Shown here one piece after another: positions 1 to 8,050 of a DNA stretch of 22,507 bases. The notes beneath the pieces are model-generated. The model did no database searches and was not told the origin of the DNA. It saw only the letters and a program-made list of their open reading frames with translations. Within the stretch, counting starts at the first letter, position 1; each line of letters begins with the position of its first letter. Where the stretch lies: the NCBI GenBank assembly GCA_023231475.1, contig JALJEE010000270.1:1-22507 (forward strand), written 5' to 3'. This stretch comes from Seison nebaliae. Lineage: Eukaryota > Rotifera > Pararotatoria > Seisonacea > Seisonidae. Position numbers and translations under genes: made by a program.

Positions 1-275
1 TAGAAGTGTCCGAAATTCTTCAAAAAGGAGTAGAACTGTCCTTTTTGATAAAACACAAGGAGTAGAACTGTCCGAATGAAAGGAGTAGAACTGTCCGTTT
101 TTGAAGGAAAAACCAAAAGGAGTAGAACTGTCCGTGATTCACTCATTTTTCTAAAAAACTCGGACAGTTCTACTCCTTTTTTAAAAAAATTCCGACAATT
201 CTACTCCTTTTTTTGGAATTTTTAGAGAGTTCTACTCCTTTTTCTAAAAAATTGGGATAGTTCTACTCCTTTTTT
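1..275. repeat. Foldback array of a 16-bp motif
   Basis: Copies of the motif ggagtagaactgtccg with an A-rich leader stand in plus orientation at about 24-41, 58-74, 80-97 and 116-134, with a degenerate piece at 1-12. Four copies in the reverse orientation follow at about 161-180, 192-211, 226-243 and 255-272. The two halves meet near 135-160, so the whole can fold into one imperfect hairpin. Spacers between copies are unequal (roughly 4-25 bp), which argues against a simple satellite. No coding capacity is visible. The outer left end may lie outside the window. It looks like the end region of a foldback-type DNA element or a short non-autonomous element made only of ends. Confidence 0.8.
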
Positions 276-748
276 TTTGATAATCGATAATTAATAAGCA
301 TTTCATAATTTCATTATAATTCATTAAAGTATAAGTCCTGATTTAAAATTTTTAACGAGTTCCAGGAAAAGTTAAATTTTTAAATTGTAAATTCAGCGAT
401 CCGAAATAGTTTGGATAATTTTCATTGTTAGCCAAAGTATTTCATTACCATCGTGTTTCATCTTATCTCATCATTACTTCATCTTTTTCATAGTCGTCTT
501 AAAATGTCATCCGGTGAAAATTCTGAAGATCAATGGCGAAATTATCTTCCTCCATCGCATTTAATCCCAAATTCTATTAGAAATCCTGGAGGAAGAAGCT
601 GCTGTCGAAAATCATGCAATTTCTGGTAGCTGTTCTCAACAAAAAATTAAAAAATCTTGTCATCGCTTTCCAATCGACATCAGTCAATAATTTCTTTTTT
701 TCAATCGATAATATTTTTTATCTTTAGTTAAATAAATAATTTGAGTCT
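276..748. other. Spacer with a short ORF, 504-629
   Basis: AT-rich spacer between the two foldback elements. An ATG at 504 opens a 41-codon frame that ends at 629 (start MSSGENSEDQWRNYLPPSHL). One base over, a second open stretch continues to a TAA near 690, with a Glu/Ala-rich then Cys/Lys-rich reading. Base composition and residues look more protein-like than the flanks, and the change of frame suggests either a decayed coding remnant or two unrelated chance frames. I do not recognise a family and see no splice pair that would join the two frames. Confidence 0.25.
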
Positions 749-1160
749 AGGACATAAGAGCCACGAGACAAAAGAGCCACGACACAAAAGAGCCAAGAGA
801 CAAAAGAGCCATGGACAAAATAGCCACGGATAAAAGAGCCACGTAGACTTTGATTTTCTGAAATTTATTGATTGAAAATAAGTAAAACACAGTATATAAC
901 TATATAGGATTGTCATGTCTGGATTTTTGTTTTCCAAAATTTACAGATTCTTTGTCGAAAACGAATAAGGGAAAAGAATTGTTGATCTATCACAATTATG
1001 ATTATCGTTTGAAGCATATATGGAAAGATAATTGTACAAAATCGTGGATTTGTACGGTCAAGAATTGTAAACGAAGATCGCATTTTTAGAAGTCTGTCTG
1101 GCTCCTTTGTCCATGGCTCTTTTGTACCGTGGCTCTTTTGTCTCGTGGCTCTTATGTCCT
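749..1160 (+). mobile_element. Foldback/MULE-like DNA element with FLYWCH remnant
   Basis: The ends 749-781 and 1128-1160 are perfect 33-bp inverted repeats starting aggacataagagccacgag. Inward from each end the same 15-16-bp unit (core acaaaagagccac) is repeated in tandem, about six units on the left (to 845) and four on the right (from 1098). The unique middle of about 250 bp carries a FLYWCH zinc-finger fragment on the plus strand. FLYWCH domains are known both in host proteins and next to the transposase of some Mutator-like elements (the Phantom group), so this is best read as a non-autonomous derivative of such an element. No transposase is present. A target-site duplication is not clear: only tct is shared by the two flanks. 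Perfect ends suggest recent activity or conversion between the arms. Confidence 0.75.
886..1089 (+). pseudogene. Truncated FLYWCH zinc-finger fragment
   Basis: The frame is open from 886 to a TAG at 1087-1089. From about 955 it matches the FLYWCH consensus: a GKELL core (970-984), a Tyr-containing strand (NYDYRLKHIW, 994-1023), then W-I-C-x4-C (Trp 1045, Cys 1051, Cys 1066) followed by KRRSH. The family consensus has two Cys and then, 17-22 residues later, His-x-His. Here the frame stops five residues after the second Cys, so the metal site is incomplete. There is no start codon. A splice-acceptor-like ttacag ends at 945, so the fragment may derive from an internal exon. It lies wholly inside the inverted repeats of the element. 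Confidence 0.7.
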
Positions 1161-2188
1161 TCTCCCGGAAGAAATATATATATATATATTAAATTGTTAT
1201 ATATATTATGAGGAAGGATTATTGTGGAAAAATGATGGAGAAATATTTAAATTTTTATTAAATAATTCAGTTCATAAAATAGGAAGGTGGTGTCATATGA
1301 ATAGTATCTGATGATTCTTCATCGTTTACTTCCACCATCAACATTGTTGAACTTTCTCCCATTTCGAATCGAATAAATTCTCTCTTAAAACCACACCTGT
1401 CGGTTTAAACCAAATTCGGTTGGAGATGTTTCGTTAAAAAACTTGAAAGATTCTTTTAACAAATACTTTCTAATAAAATTACATTGTACACAAACGAGTA
1501 GGGGATGTGGATTGGAAATAATTTCTCCACTTCATTCTCTTGACAAGTTTCGTTCTTCGAAATTATCTTCTACACTTTCTTCCTTCCGATTTTCTTTCTT
1601 CTCAATCTGAAGCAGTTTCTTCTAAATTCTCTTCATTTCACCCTTCTTTTTTTCTTTCTTTCTTTCTTTCTTTCAACTCCCATTCAAAAAACAACACAGT
1701 TTCATCATCTTCATTTCTTCACTTTCTACGTTCTCTCAGAGGCTTCTCTATTTTTCAAAATGTCTTCATAAATGTTCGCAGGAAAATGTTTTATATGAAA
1801 AGAAAAATTAAAAGTGTGTGTGTGTGTGTGTGTGTGCGTTCGTGTGTGTGTTCACGTGAGTAGAAAGAGTAGCAGATTCAGATAATTTTTGTAATGAACA
1901 ACTTACTAGAGGAAAAGTAAATGAAAAAGGAAAATAAAGTTCGTATTTTGCAGAAATTCAATTTGACAAAAAGAAAACATCGATAAGATTCTTCTCGTTT
2001 GAATAGATATATATATATATAGAGATGATATCGAAATAAATCTTTCTTTTTCGTTTAAAATTATTCTCGTCACATACAATTCACAATTTCTTCAATCCAA
2101 ACCATTTGAGATGGAAGGAGAGTGTTTGTTGAAGTATTTTCGTTGAAACCAAATCAAATGTAAAAAAAATTCTCAACGTCACAAACAA
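1161..2188. other. Low-complexity spacer
   Basis: No gene seen. It holds simple repeats: (TA)n at 1172-1190, a (TTTC)n run at about 1645-1674, (GT)n at 1814-1836 with a second block at 1842-1851, and (AT)n at 2007-2022. A 107-codon plus-strand frame at 1540-1863 is simply a reading of the pyrimidine and GT runs. The right part (about 2050-2188) is presumably the 3' UTR of the minus-strand transformer-2 gene. I found no AATAAA on the minus strand there, only AATAAT near 2064. Confidence 0.6.
1645..1851. repeat. TTTC and GT microsatellites
   Basis: A (TTTC)n tract at about 1645-1674 and a GT dinucleotide tract at 1814-1836, interrupted by gcgttc and resumed at 1842-1851. Both are ordinary length-variable simple repeats. 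Confidence 0.85.
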
Positions 2189-3021
2189 CTAGTAGCCTGA
2201 ACGCGAATAATATCGTGGACTGGGCGAACGACCTGTCAAATTTATCATTTAAAATTTTGAAAATTTAAAAATTAAAATTAAAATTAACGATCATACGGAT
2301 CATCATGATATCGATATTCATGATATCTTGATGAATTTCCATAACGTTCCCGTTTTTTCCCCATATAATATCCGGGAGTTGGTGAATGAGGTTTATTTGA
2401 AATTGAATAATCAATTCGCATCGGTTTCCCATCTAATTCCACTCCATGTAATTTATCTTTCGCTCTTGCCGCTTCACTTTCCGTATTGAAATAAACGAAT
2501 CCAAAACCTCGAGATCTCTGTCCATGACGTTCATAAACAATTTTCGCCGATCTCACTTGTATACCGGCATTTGTGAATTTGTGTTCCAAATCCGTTTCCG
2601 TGATCATATAAGATAGATTAAAGACAGCTAACACTTTACTCCTTGACGGATTTTGTCTTGGTCGACCGTCATATCTTCCATAATGTCCTGTTGGTGGTCC
2701 TGGTGAACGAGAACGAGAACCATAACGACCACCACTATGACTACGACGTCTTCGAGGAGAAGCAGAACGAGATTGTGAACGAGATCGTCGATAACCATTA
2801 CCACCACCGACAGGAGGATGACGACTACTTCTTTCATCATGACGTCTACTACGTCTCTCTCTACTACCTTCAGTTCTTCGATGACTACGTCGTTTCGAAT
2901 CACCAGACGATGAACGTTCTCGATCTACCTTTTTCCCATTTTTTGCGTCATCTTCACATTTCGTCCAACCACTACTACCCGATCCGGAACGTGACCGATC
3001 GCTGTAGGATTTATTACTCAT
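2189..3021 (-). CDS. Transformer-2-like SR splicing factor
   Basis: RNA-binding SR protein that activates splicing through purine-rich exonic enhancers in the nucleus, and part of sex-determination splicing in insects. I place exons at 3021-2289 and 2232-2189 with a 56-bp intron (donor GTTAAT, acceptor TTTGACAG), giving 258 residues. Residues 1-115 form an Arg/Ser-rich region. The RRM spans about 129-207, with RNP2 LAVFNL (131-136) and RNP1 RGFGFVYF (171-178). It is followed by the TRA2 linker PHSPTPGYYMG (211-221; vertebrate PHTPTPGIYMG). The 44-nt last exon adds RSPSPRYYSRSGY, which matches the RRRSPSPYYSRGGY stretch of animal TRA2; unspliced, the frame would stop just after DPYDR. The ATG at 3021 is chosen because upstream codons (to 3093) read like 5' UTR. 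The C-terminal RS tail is much shorter than in vertebrates. Family assignment is firm; the start is likely. Confidence 0.93.
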
Positions 3022-3480
3022 TAGTATTTCACGTGTGTTTTCTGAAAAATTTTGTAAAGTACAATTGAAGAAATGATATATTTTCCGTGACAACGTTTTT
3101 TTCCGAAAAATTACAAAGCTTATTTATTCTCTTTCAAATCCAGATGGAGAGACATGACTATTGATCATCGTCTTCATCTCTTGACATTTGAGAATGTTAA
3201 TGAGAATTTTCAAATTTTAAGCTTTTAACCTCGTTCGATTGCTTCGATTCCGATCCATGAATACTTTTACAAAGCGCAAATGGAGAGAAGTGAGTGTACA
3301 TAAGTACGTACACTCACTTTGCATGTACTAAATGCAGATGTCGTACGTATATATGTACGAATTATTCTAAATTTTATTCATTTTATTTTTTCACAAACTT
3401 TTTTCTCATTCATCGAAGAGAAAACTTTCTTCCAACGTTTTTATTCAAAAAGTTTCACACTCCATCTTCTCGTTTTAGGG
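3022..3480. other. Upstream spacer of tra2
   Basis: AT-rich DNA between the tra2 start and the palindrome-rich segment, expected to hold the tra2 promoter and 5' UTR. The only structure I see is a 12-bp perfect inverted repeat at 3288-3319. The plus-strand frames here show no family features. Confidence 0.5.
3288..3319. repeat. 12-bp perfect hairpin
   Basis: Arms aagtgagtgtac (3288-3299) and gtacactcactt (3308-3319) are exact reverse complements around an 8-nt loop. It stands about 270 bp upstream of the tra2 start and 170 bp before the larger palindrome-rich segment. Function unknown. Confidence 0.8.
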
Positions 3481-4160
3481 AGTGTAATATTGGTTGGACT
3501 CTGTCCAACCAATTTTTAGATTATCACGCCAGTGCTGCAAGGGACATAAATGGTCTTTACCCCCTGGGAAGGGGGTAAAGATTGTACAGCACTATGTACA
3601 ATTTCAACAACAGCACTGGTCGTCCAAAGTCGTCTGGAAAGGGTACATGGCACCAACCAAAACAACAGGAATACACTGGCAATTGCGATGGTAATTCAAC
3701 ACAAATCGAATGACCTCACAATTGCCACAAGGGTCTGGTTCGGTCCGGTTTGGATAATTTGGGTCCAACCAAGAAATTGGAAATTAACAATTTCTGGAAA
3801 ACATGCATTAAAGTAGATTTGACGGTTTACTTTAATGCATGGAGGGTTTTGGGGCAACACCACCAGACGTGTGCCCCTTTTCGGAGAATCCTACGGGATT
3901 CTTCGAAAATATTTAAATCAATCATAGCTATGATTGCTAAAGGGGAATAAATTTCTCAAACAATTATAGTGGGGTTTTATCCACTCAATATAAAGGGCTC
4001 GCAATGGCACGTTTACAAGGTTTTTCCTATGGTCTTCTGGGAGACTTACAATCCACACTGGGATGATAAATAGGTTTTTGCTCTAGGGGCAAATTTATAT
4101 TGGTTGAGTCGTGTCAGAAGTTCTCAAAAGACGGGCTAAAAAATGTACAAAAATAAAAGG
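3481..4160 (+). other. Palindrome-chain element, structured-RNA-like
   Basis: A less AT-rich block made of consecutive inverted repeats. Arms: 3489-3498/3504-3513 (10 bp); 3529-3537/3611-3619 (9 bp), enclosing 3554-3564/3571-3581 (11 bp) and 3581-3587/3596-3602 (7 bp); 3677-3685/3719-3727 (9 bp); 3772-3779/3788-3795 (8 bp); 3802-3815/3828-3841 (14 bp); 3878-3891/3896-3909 (14 pairs, one G-U, loop TACG closed by C-G); 3919-3936 (18-bp palindrome); 3986-3994/4094-4102 (9 bp). A TATAAAG sits at 3991 and AATAAA at 4152. The block begins and ends with similar text (tattggttg at about 3488 and 4099). Open frames inside show no protein family. It may be a structured non-coding RNA, the end of a mobile element (a lone LTR is one option), or a novel non-autonomous element. 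Boundaries are approximate. Confidence 0.55.
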
Positions 4161-4334
4161 GTCAAAGTAGAAGTTTATCTCTATGGAACAATATTCTTTC
4201 ATTACTCATTATTCTTTGATCAATTTGATCTATCAGAATATTCAATTTAAGTCAATTGTTTCTTCAATTCAATTCACAAGATTCTCTCATTACTCATTAT
4301 TCTTTCAACAATTCAATAAACGTTTTTGACCCTT
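4156..4334. repeat. 33-bp direct repeats inside 10-bp inverted ends
   Basis: Two copies of a segment with core cattactcattattctt lie at 4193-4225 and 4281-4313, 88 bp apart, with a few differences. They are enclosed by the inverted pair aagggtcaaa (4157-4166) and tttgaccctt (4325-4334). This adjoins the right side of the palindrome-rich block and may be part of the same element. Confidence 0.6.
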
Positions 4335-4439
4335 AAAATATTATTATTATTCATATATTTTGGTTTTAATTGATCAAAAAAGTTGATTAAAATAAAAATT
4401 ATAAAATCTCTATTTCTTTGAAAATCTTTAAAAAATAAA

Positions 4440-4682
4440 TTTATCTATCTCAATTTTGATTGGATAATTTCTTCGATTATTTGTTTTTTTTAAACCTGAT
4501 TTTTGATTTGATAATTTCTTGTATTTTTTATTTGTCTAATACATTACAAAAATTTGTGTATTTCTATCTGAATTGTAACTGGATAATATTTTCGATTTTT
4601 TGTTTGTTTAAAAAATTAAAAAAATTAATAATTTTCTATCTGAATTTTAATTGGACAATTTTTTCAATTTTTTTTTTGATTT
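4440..4682. repeat. Four diverged AT-rich tandem repeats
   Basis: About four copies of a 55-70-bp unit (consensus near tatctgaattttgattggat followed by an aattttttcgattttttgttt-like tail) start at about 4443, 4496, 4563 and 4635. The 74-codon plus frame over them is a translation of the repeat. The stretch 4340-4816 otherwise holds only AT-rich DNA and the presumed 3' UTR of the LMF1 gene. Confidence 0.65.
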
Positions 4683-4816
4683 AAAATGTTTTATTATTCG
4701 TGCGCAATATCGTCGAGGACTGACAATTGTGAATGAAGAAAGTTAAATAAATTATTACATGATTTTCTGAATTACAGTTATAAATATACGATAATTTTGT
4801 GAATTGGACATAAAAT

Positions 4817-7403
4817 TTACAATTCCGAATTTCTCAAATTCTCATTTTCTTCCACTTCTTCTTCTATTAACTGATCACTTTCATCATCGTTAATGTCGTT
4901 TGTATTGCGTCGTCGTAAACGATTATTGTCATTTAAATTCGATTCTTCACCAGATGATGGAATTATGGTGGTTGATTCAATCGTTTCGTCTATGTAGGAT
5001 GGATCCCATTCGAAAAATTGAATCATAAGAGATTTCAACATTGATAGCGATCTGGGTTGAATATAAATACCTTTATATTCCCTCGTCCACCATTGTCCTT
5101 CTTTCGCTTCTTTACTGTTCCATTTTGAGAATTGGTATCTGTAGTATAGACAACGAACAAATTTGGGGGGTTTTCCTTTCTCGAACGGATTGTATTTGAT
5201 CAAGTGTTTTAGATCTTTGTCATTCAATAACATCTTTCCCATGAGAGACAATAACCAAGGATGGGAATTGGGAGATCCGAATGCTGCGAACCACATCAAC
5301 CAATCCAATCGATAATGATACGGTGTAAAATATGGTGGTCTTTTCTCCGTTTTTCCTGGTTTTGCTCTAAATTCATATTCTTTCCATTCGGCACCATAAA
5401 TATTCTCATTTTGTGTTCCTTCGAATATAATTTCAAATCTTTGACGTGTAACACTGAAAATAATAAATAAAATATAAAAAGTTTTTTTTTTAAAAATTAA
5501 CGTCCCGAAAGCTCCGTAAGTATTAACAATTCGAAGTGGATCGAATGAAGTGTTCATCGCTTGATTTGATGAAAGGAGATTGAATATGACTGGAATGCTC
5601 AAATAGGAGATGAGAGTGAATAGACATATATCCAACATATAAATTCTGAGAAAAATTACTTTAAAAATGGAAATTAATTTGATTAATTCAAAATAAATAA
5701 AATGGTAACAAATAGATGAGCATTTAACCATATTGATATGTCGTTCCGCTTCCAACGCTTTTAGCCACCATGATTTCGGCATGACATATTTATATAATCC
5801 ATCATCAATACAAGCCAATGCAGGAAGAATAGTCAACCAATTAAGAAAACTTAAATTACCACTAATAATTATAATGAACTATGAAGGAAATAATGAAAAT
5901 TTAAAATTGGAGAAAAAATTTAAAACTTGAAAAAAAATTTGAATTATTCCTCCTGCTAATCGTACCGGACGATATGGTATCATGACCATAATAGGAAGAG
6001 GTAATTCGACGATGTGATTGACTAAAGTCTCAAATTTGTGGAATAGTTTCGGTTCATGATGCATATAATAAGCCATCGGATTTGGTACGGGTTGTGTTTC
6101 ATAATGGTAATCCATACAAGTTAAATCCCTCCAACATTCGTCACCACGAATTTTTATCAATCCCTAATAATTATCCGAATTAATTACACTCTAAAATGAA
6201 ATAGAAAACGAAACTGCTCCCAACATAATTCGGAAAATCAGCCAACGATATGCCCAAATAACGAATTTAGATGGCGGTACATTTTTCGGTATTGGCCAAA
6301 GACTGTACAAGGGACAGAGGAAAATAGCAAGAAATCCACTCTCTAATAACTGAGATTCCCATCCTAGAAATATGAGATTAAATTGAACGAAAATTATAAG
6401 AAAATTTTTTTGAAAAAAACTCCGACCGAAAGAGTACCAAGTTTGGCCGATGTTAATAATGGACATATAGTTCAACCATAAATATATCATCATGAACATA
6501 TTAGCCGTACCACATATCACCACAATGGAAGAGATTAGTAATCCTAATTGTAAATTTTTATTCTTTTTTTATTTACTTCAAACACGATTAACCTGATACG
6601 GCAGCAAATTGAAGAAGAGAATTGATATGTTGAGATGGGACAAACCAAAAATAAGTTGGATTTTGAATGAATGTAGTGAATTCTAATTTATCAGCTACAT
6701 ATTAATAAATTAAAGAAGAAATGTTTCAAAAGAACATCTAACGATTCACTTGATATCGTTCTTTGAGAATGGAAAGATATCGAGTAGCTGGTAATAATCC
6801 GTTCTTTCCAATAAGTTCTCTATTTTGATTAAAAGCGACTAAATAGGCGACAACTGAATTAAAAAGAAATCATTGTGAATTTAAAATTACGAAGAAAAAT
6901 GACTTACAATAAATGAAGCAACAATATCTCAATAAAATTTGACGAGTCAACCAATATGTTTCGTTTAATTCCTCAAAATTGTCGGATAAATCTATCGTCT
7001 TGTTCAGTAACTCACTTTGTTCCAAACTCGTTGGACAGAATTTACTTTTGAGATAGACGTACCATCTCTTCGTTCGAAGTGCGTCAATCACATTATTATT
7101 AGTCGATGTGTTATGACGGTCCCCTTCAGCGTCAGAAGACTGGTGCATCATAACATCTACCAGAATAACTGGAATGGAGAAGTATCAGTAATTGTTGAAA
7201 ACAGAAAAAATTTTTGTAAATGAAAAAAATAATTATTTATTTTATTTAAAAAAAAAAACAGAAATAATTTATTTAATTAAGGAAAGAACAGATATAAATT
7301 AAATTTATTTATAACGACAATTATAATTCAACTTACAAATACTTAACGTGAATATGAGAATGCTGATGAGTAGCACTAGAAATTTTAAGAAATTTTGGAA
7401 CAT
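4817..7403 (-). CDS. Lipase maturation factor (LMF1-type)
   Basis: Multi-pass ER membrane protein needed for folding and assembly of dimeric lipases such as lipoprotein lipase. Exons (minus strand): 7403-7337, 7168-6908, 6853-6743, 6694-6593, 6543-6427, 6363-6215, 6163-5927, 5878-5502 and 5453-4817; all phases agree. The product is 685 residues, or 668 if a possible 51-bp intron (5709-5659) inside the eighth exon is removed. Family landmarks: an N-terminal signal-anchor (FLKFLVLLISILIFTLSI), GQTWYSFG|WESQLLESGF (splice at the bar), LIKIRGDECWRDLTCM at about 271-286, YHYETQPVPNP, GNLSFLNWLTILPALACIDD, MNTSFDPLRIVNTYGAFG near 467-473, and YHYRLDWLMWFAAFG, as in vertebrate LMF1/LMF2. The C-terminal tail is acidic and ends NSEL, which might act in ER retrieval, though this is weak. 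Length is within the family range (about 570-710). Gene identity is firm; the eighth exon is uncertain. Confidence 0.92.
5659..5709 (-). other. Possible in-frame 51-bp intron in LMF1
   Basis: Within the eighth LMF1 exon the stretch is AT-rich and pyrimidine-loaded like the other introns, while the frame stays open. A GT-AG pair (GTTACC ... TTTTTAAAG) would remove exactly 51 bp and keep the frame, deleting 17 residues just before a membrane segment. The better-looking acceptor TTTTTCTCAG, ending at 5646, is out of phase with the obvious donor GTTAAA at 5728, so it cannot be used with that donor. Retention and removal both give plausible proteins. Confidence 0.35.
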
Positions 7404-7550
7404 AACTACGTAACAATTTTTGTATCAGGATTGGCTTCAATTTTAAACTATTTCCGATCTTCTCATTTTCTTTTCAATTTTCCTTTTTCTCTCAGCGAGA
7501 AGATTGACCGATTGATTCTCTGTTTATTCGATTAATTCTTCATCAATTCC

Positions 7551-8050
7551 ATGGATGGAATAAAAGAAATATTAATGAGGGAATTGTCTTCTGAATTCCA
7601 TAATATGGAATCCATATCAACGGAACATTTTATGCCATCTCAAAATGGAAGAATGAGTAAGTTCATATTAATCAGTTGAAAAGACTACTTGAATAACTTG
7701 AGACTATATTTAATCATGGGGAAACTATTAAGCACACTAACTATACAAGTGTGGGAGTAACATTGACATTTTATCCTATAATGATGATCATGAAAAATAG
7801 ACCGGATAAATTTTGAATGATTTCATCTTTTAATTTATATTATTCCTTTGAGAAATAATCAATTTGATTCATAGTCAAAATATTTTCTTATTTAACTTCA
7901 ATATTCGGATTTAATAAATCTGACATAAAAAGACTTGCAAAAGCTGCACTTCAACTGACCAATTATTTTTCGTTAACAATTTCAGATAAACTAGAACACT
8001 TGGCTGGTAGAAATAGGAGAGCAATTTTTATTAATATCGTTGAATATTGA
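7551..8050 (+). CDS. Tentative two-exon 56-residue ORF
   Basis: Exon 7551-7656 starts with ATG (MDGIKEILMRELSSEF) and ends at a canonical GTAAGT donor in phase 1. Exon 7986-8050 follows an AACAATTTCAG acceptor, continues in phase (NKLEHLAGRNRRAIF) and ends in TGA at 8048-8050. The implied intron of 329 bp is longer than any intron placed in the recognised genes. No family, signal peptide or membrane segment is seen. It starts 148 bp from the divergent LMF1 start, so it could share that promoter region. It may equally be chance. Confidence 0.25.

Noticed and set aside
1-275. CRISPR-like repeat and spacer pattern
   Set aside because: The repeats are short, reverse orientation midway and have irregular spacers; the window is eukaryotic.
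1540-1863. 107-codon plus frame rich in Phe, Ser and Val/Cys
   Set aside because: It reads straight through TTTC and GT microsatellites.
2643-3068. 141-codon plus-strand frame, His/Asp/Tyr-rich
   Set aside because: It is the antisense of the Arg/Ser-rich transformer-2 coding sequence; its composition follows from the complementary codons.
3677-3746. tRNA-like promoter boxes (a partial A box near 3677 and ggttcggtcc at 3737-3746), suggesting a SINE
   Set aside because: The B-box match lacks one base, the A-box match is poor, and no tRNA-like fold or A-rich tail fits.
3494-3950. Three overlapping plus-strand frames of 66-88 codons in the palindrome block
   Set aside because: They overlap in different frames, show no family features and are better explained by the lower stop density of this less AT-rich block.
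3481-4160. Hammerhead or delta-type ribozyme in the palindrome block
   Set aside because: I looked for the CTGATGA ... GAAA core of hammerheads and a 7-bp G-rich P1 of delta-type ribozymes and found neither.
4460-4684. 74-codon plus frame rich in Phe, Leu, Ile and Asn
   Set aside because: It is the translation of the four diverged AT-rich tandem repeats.
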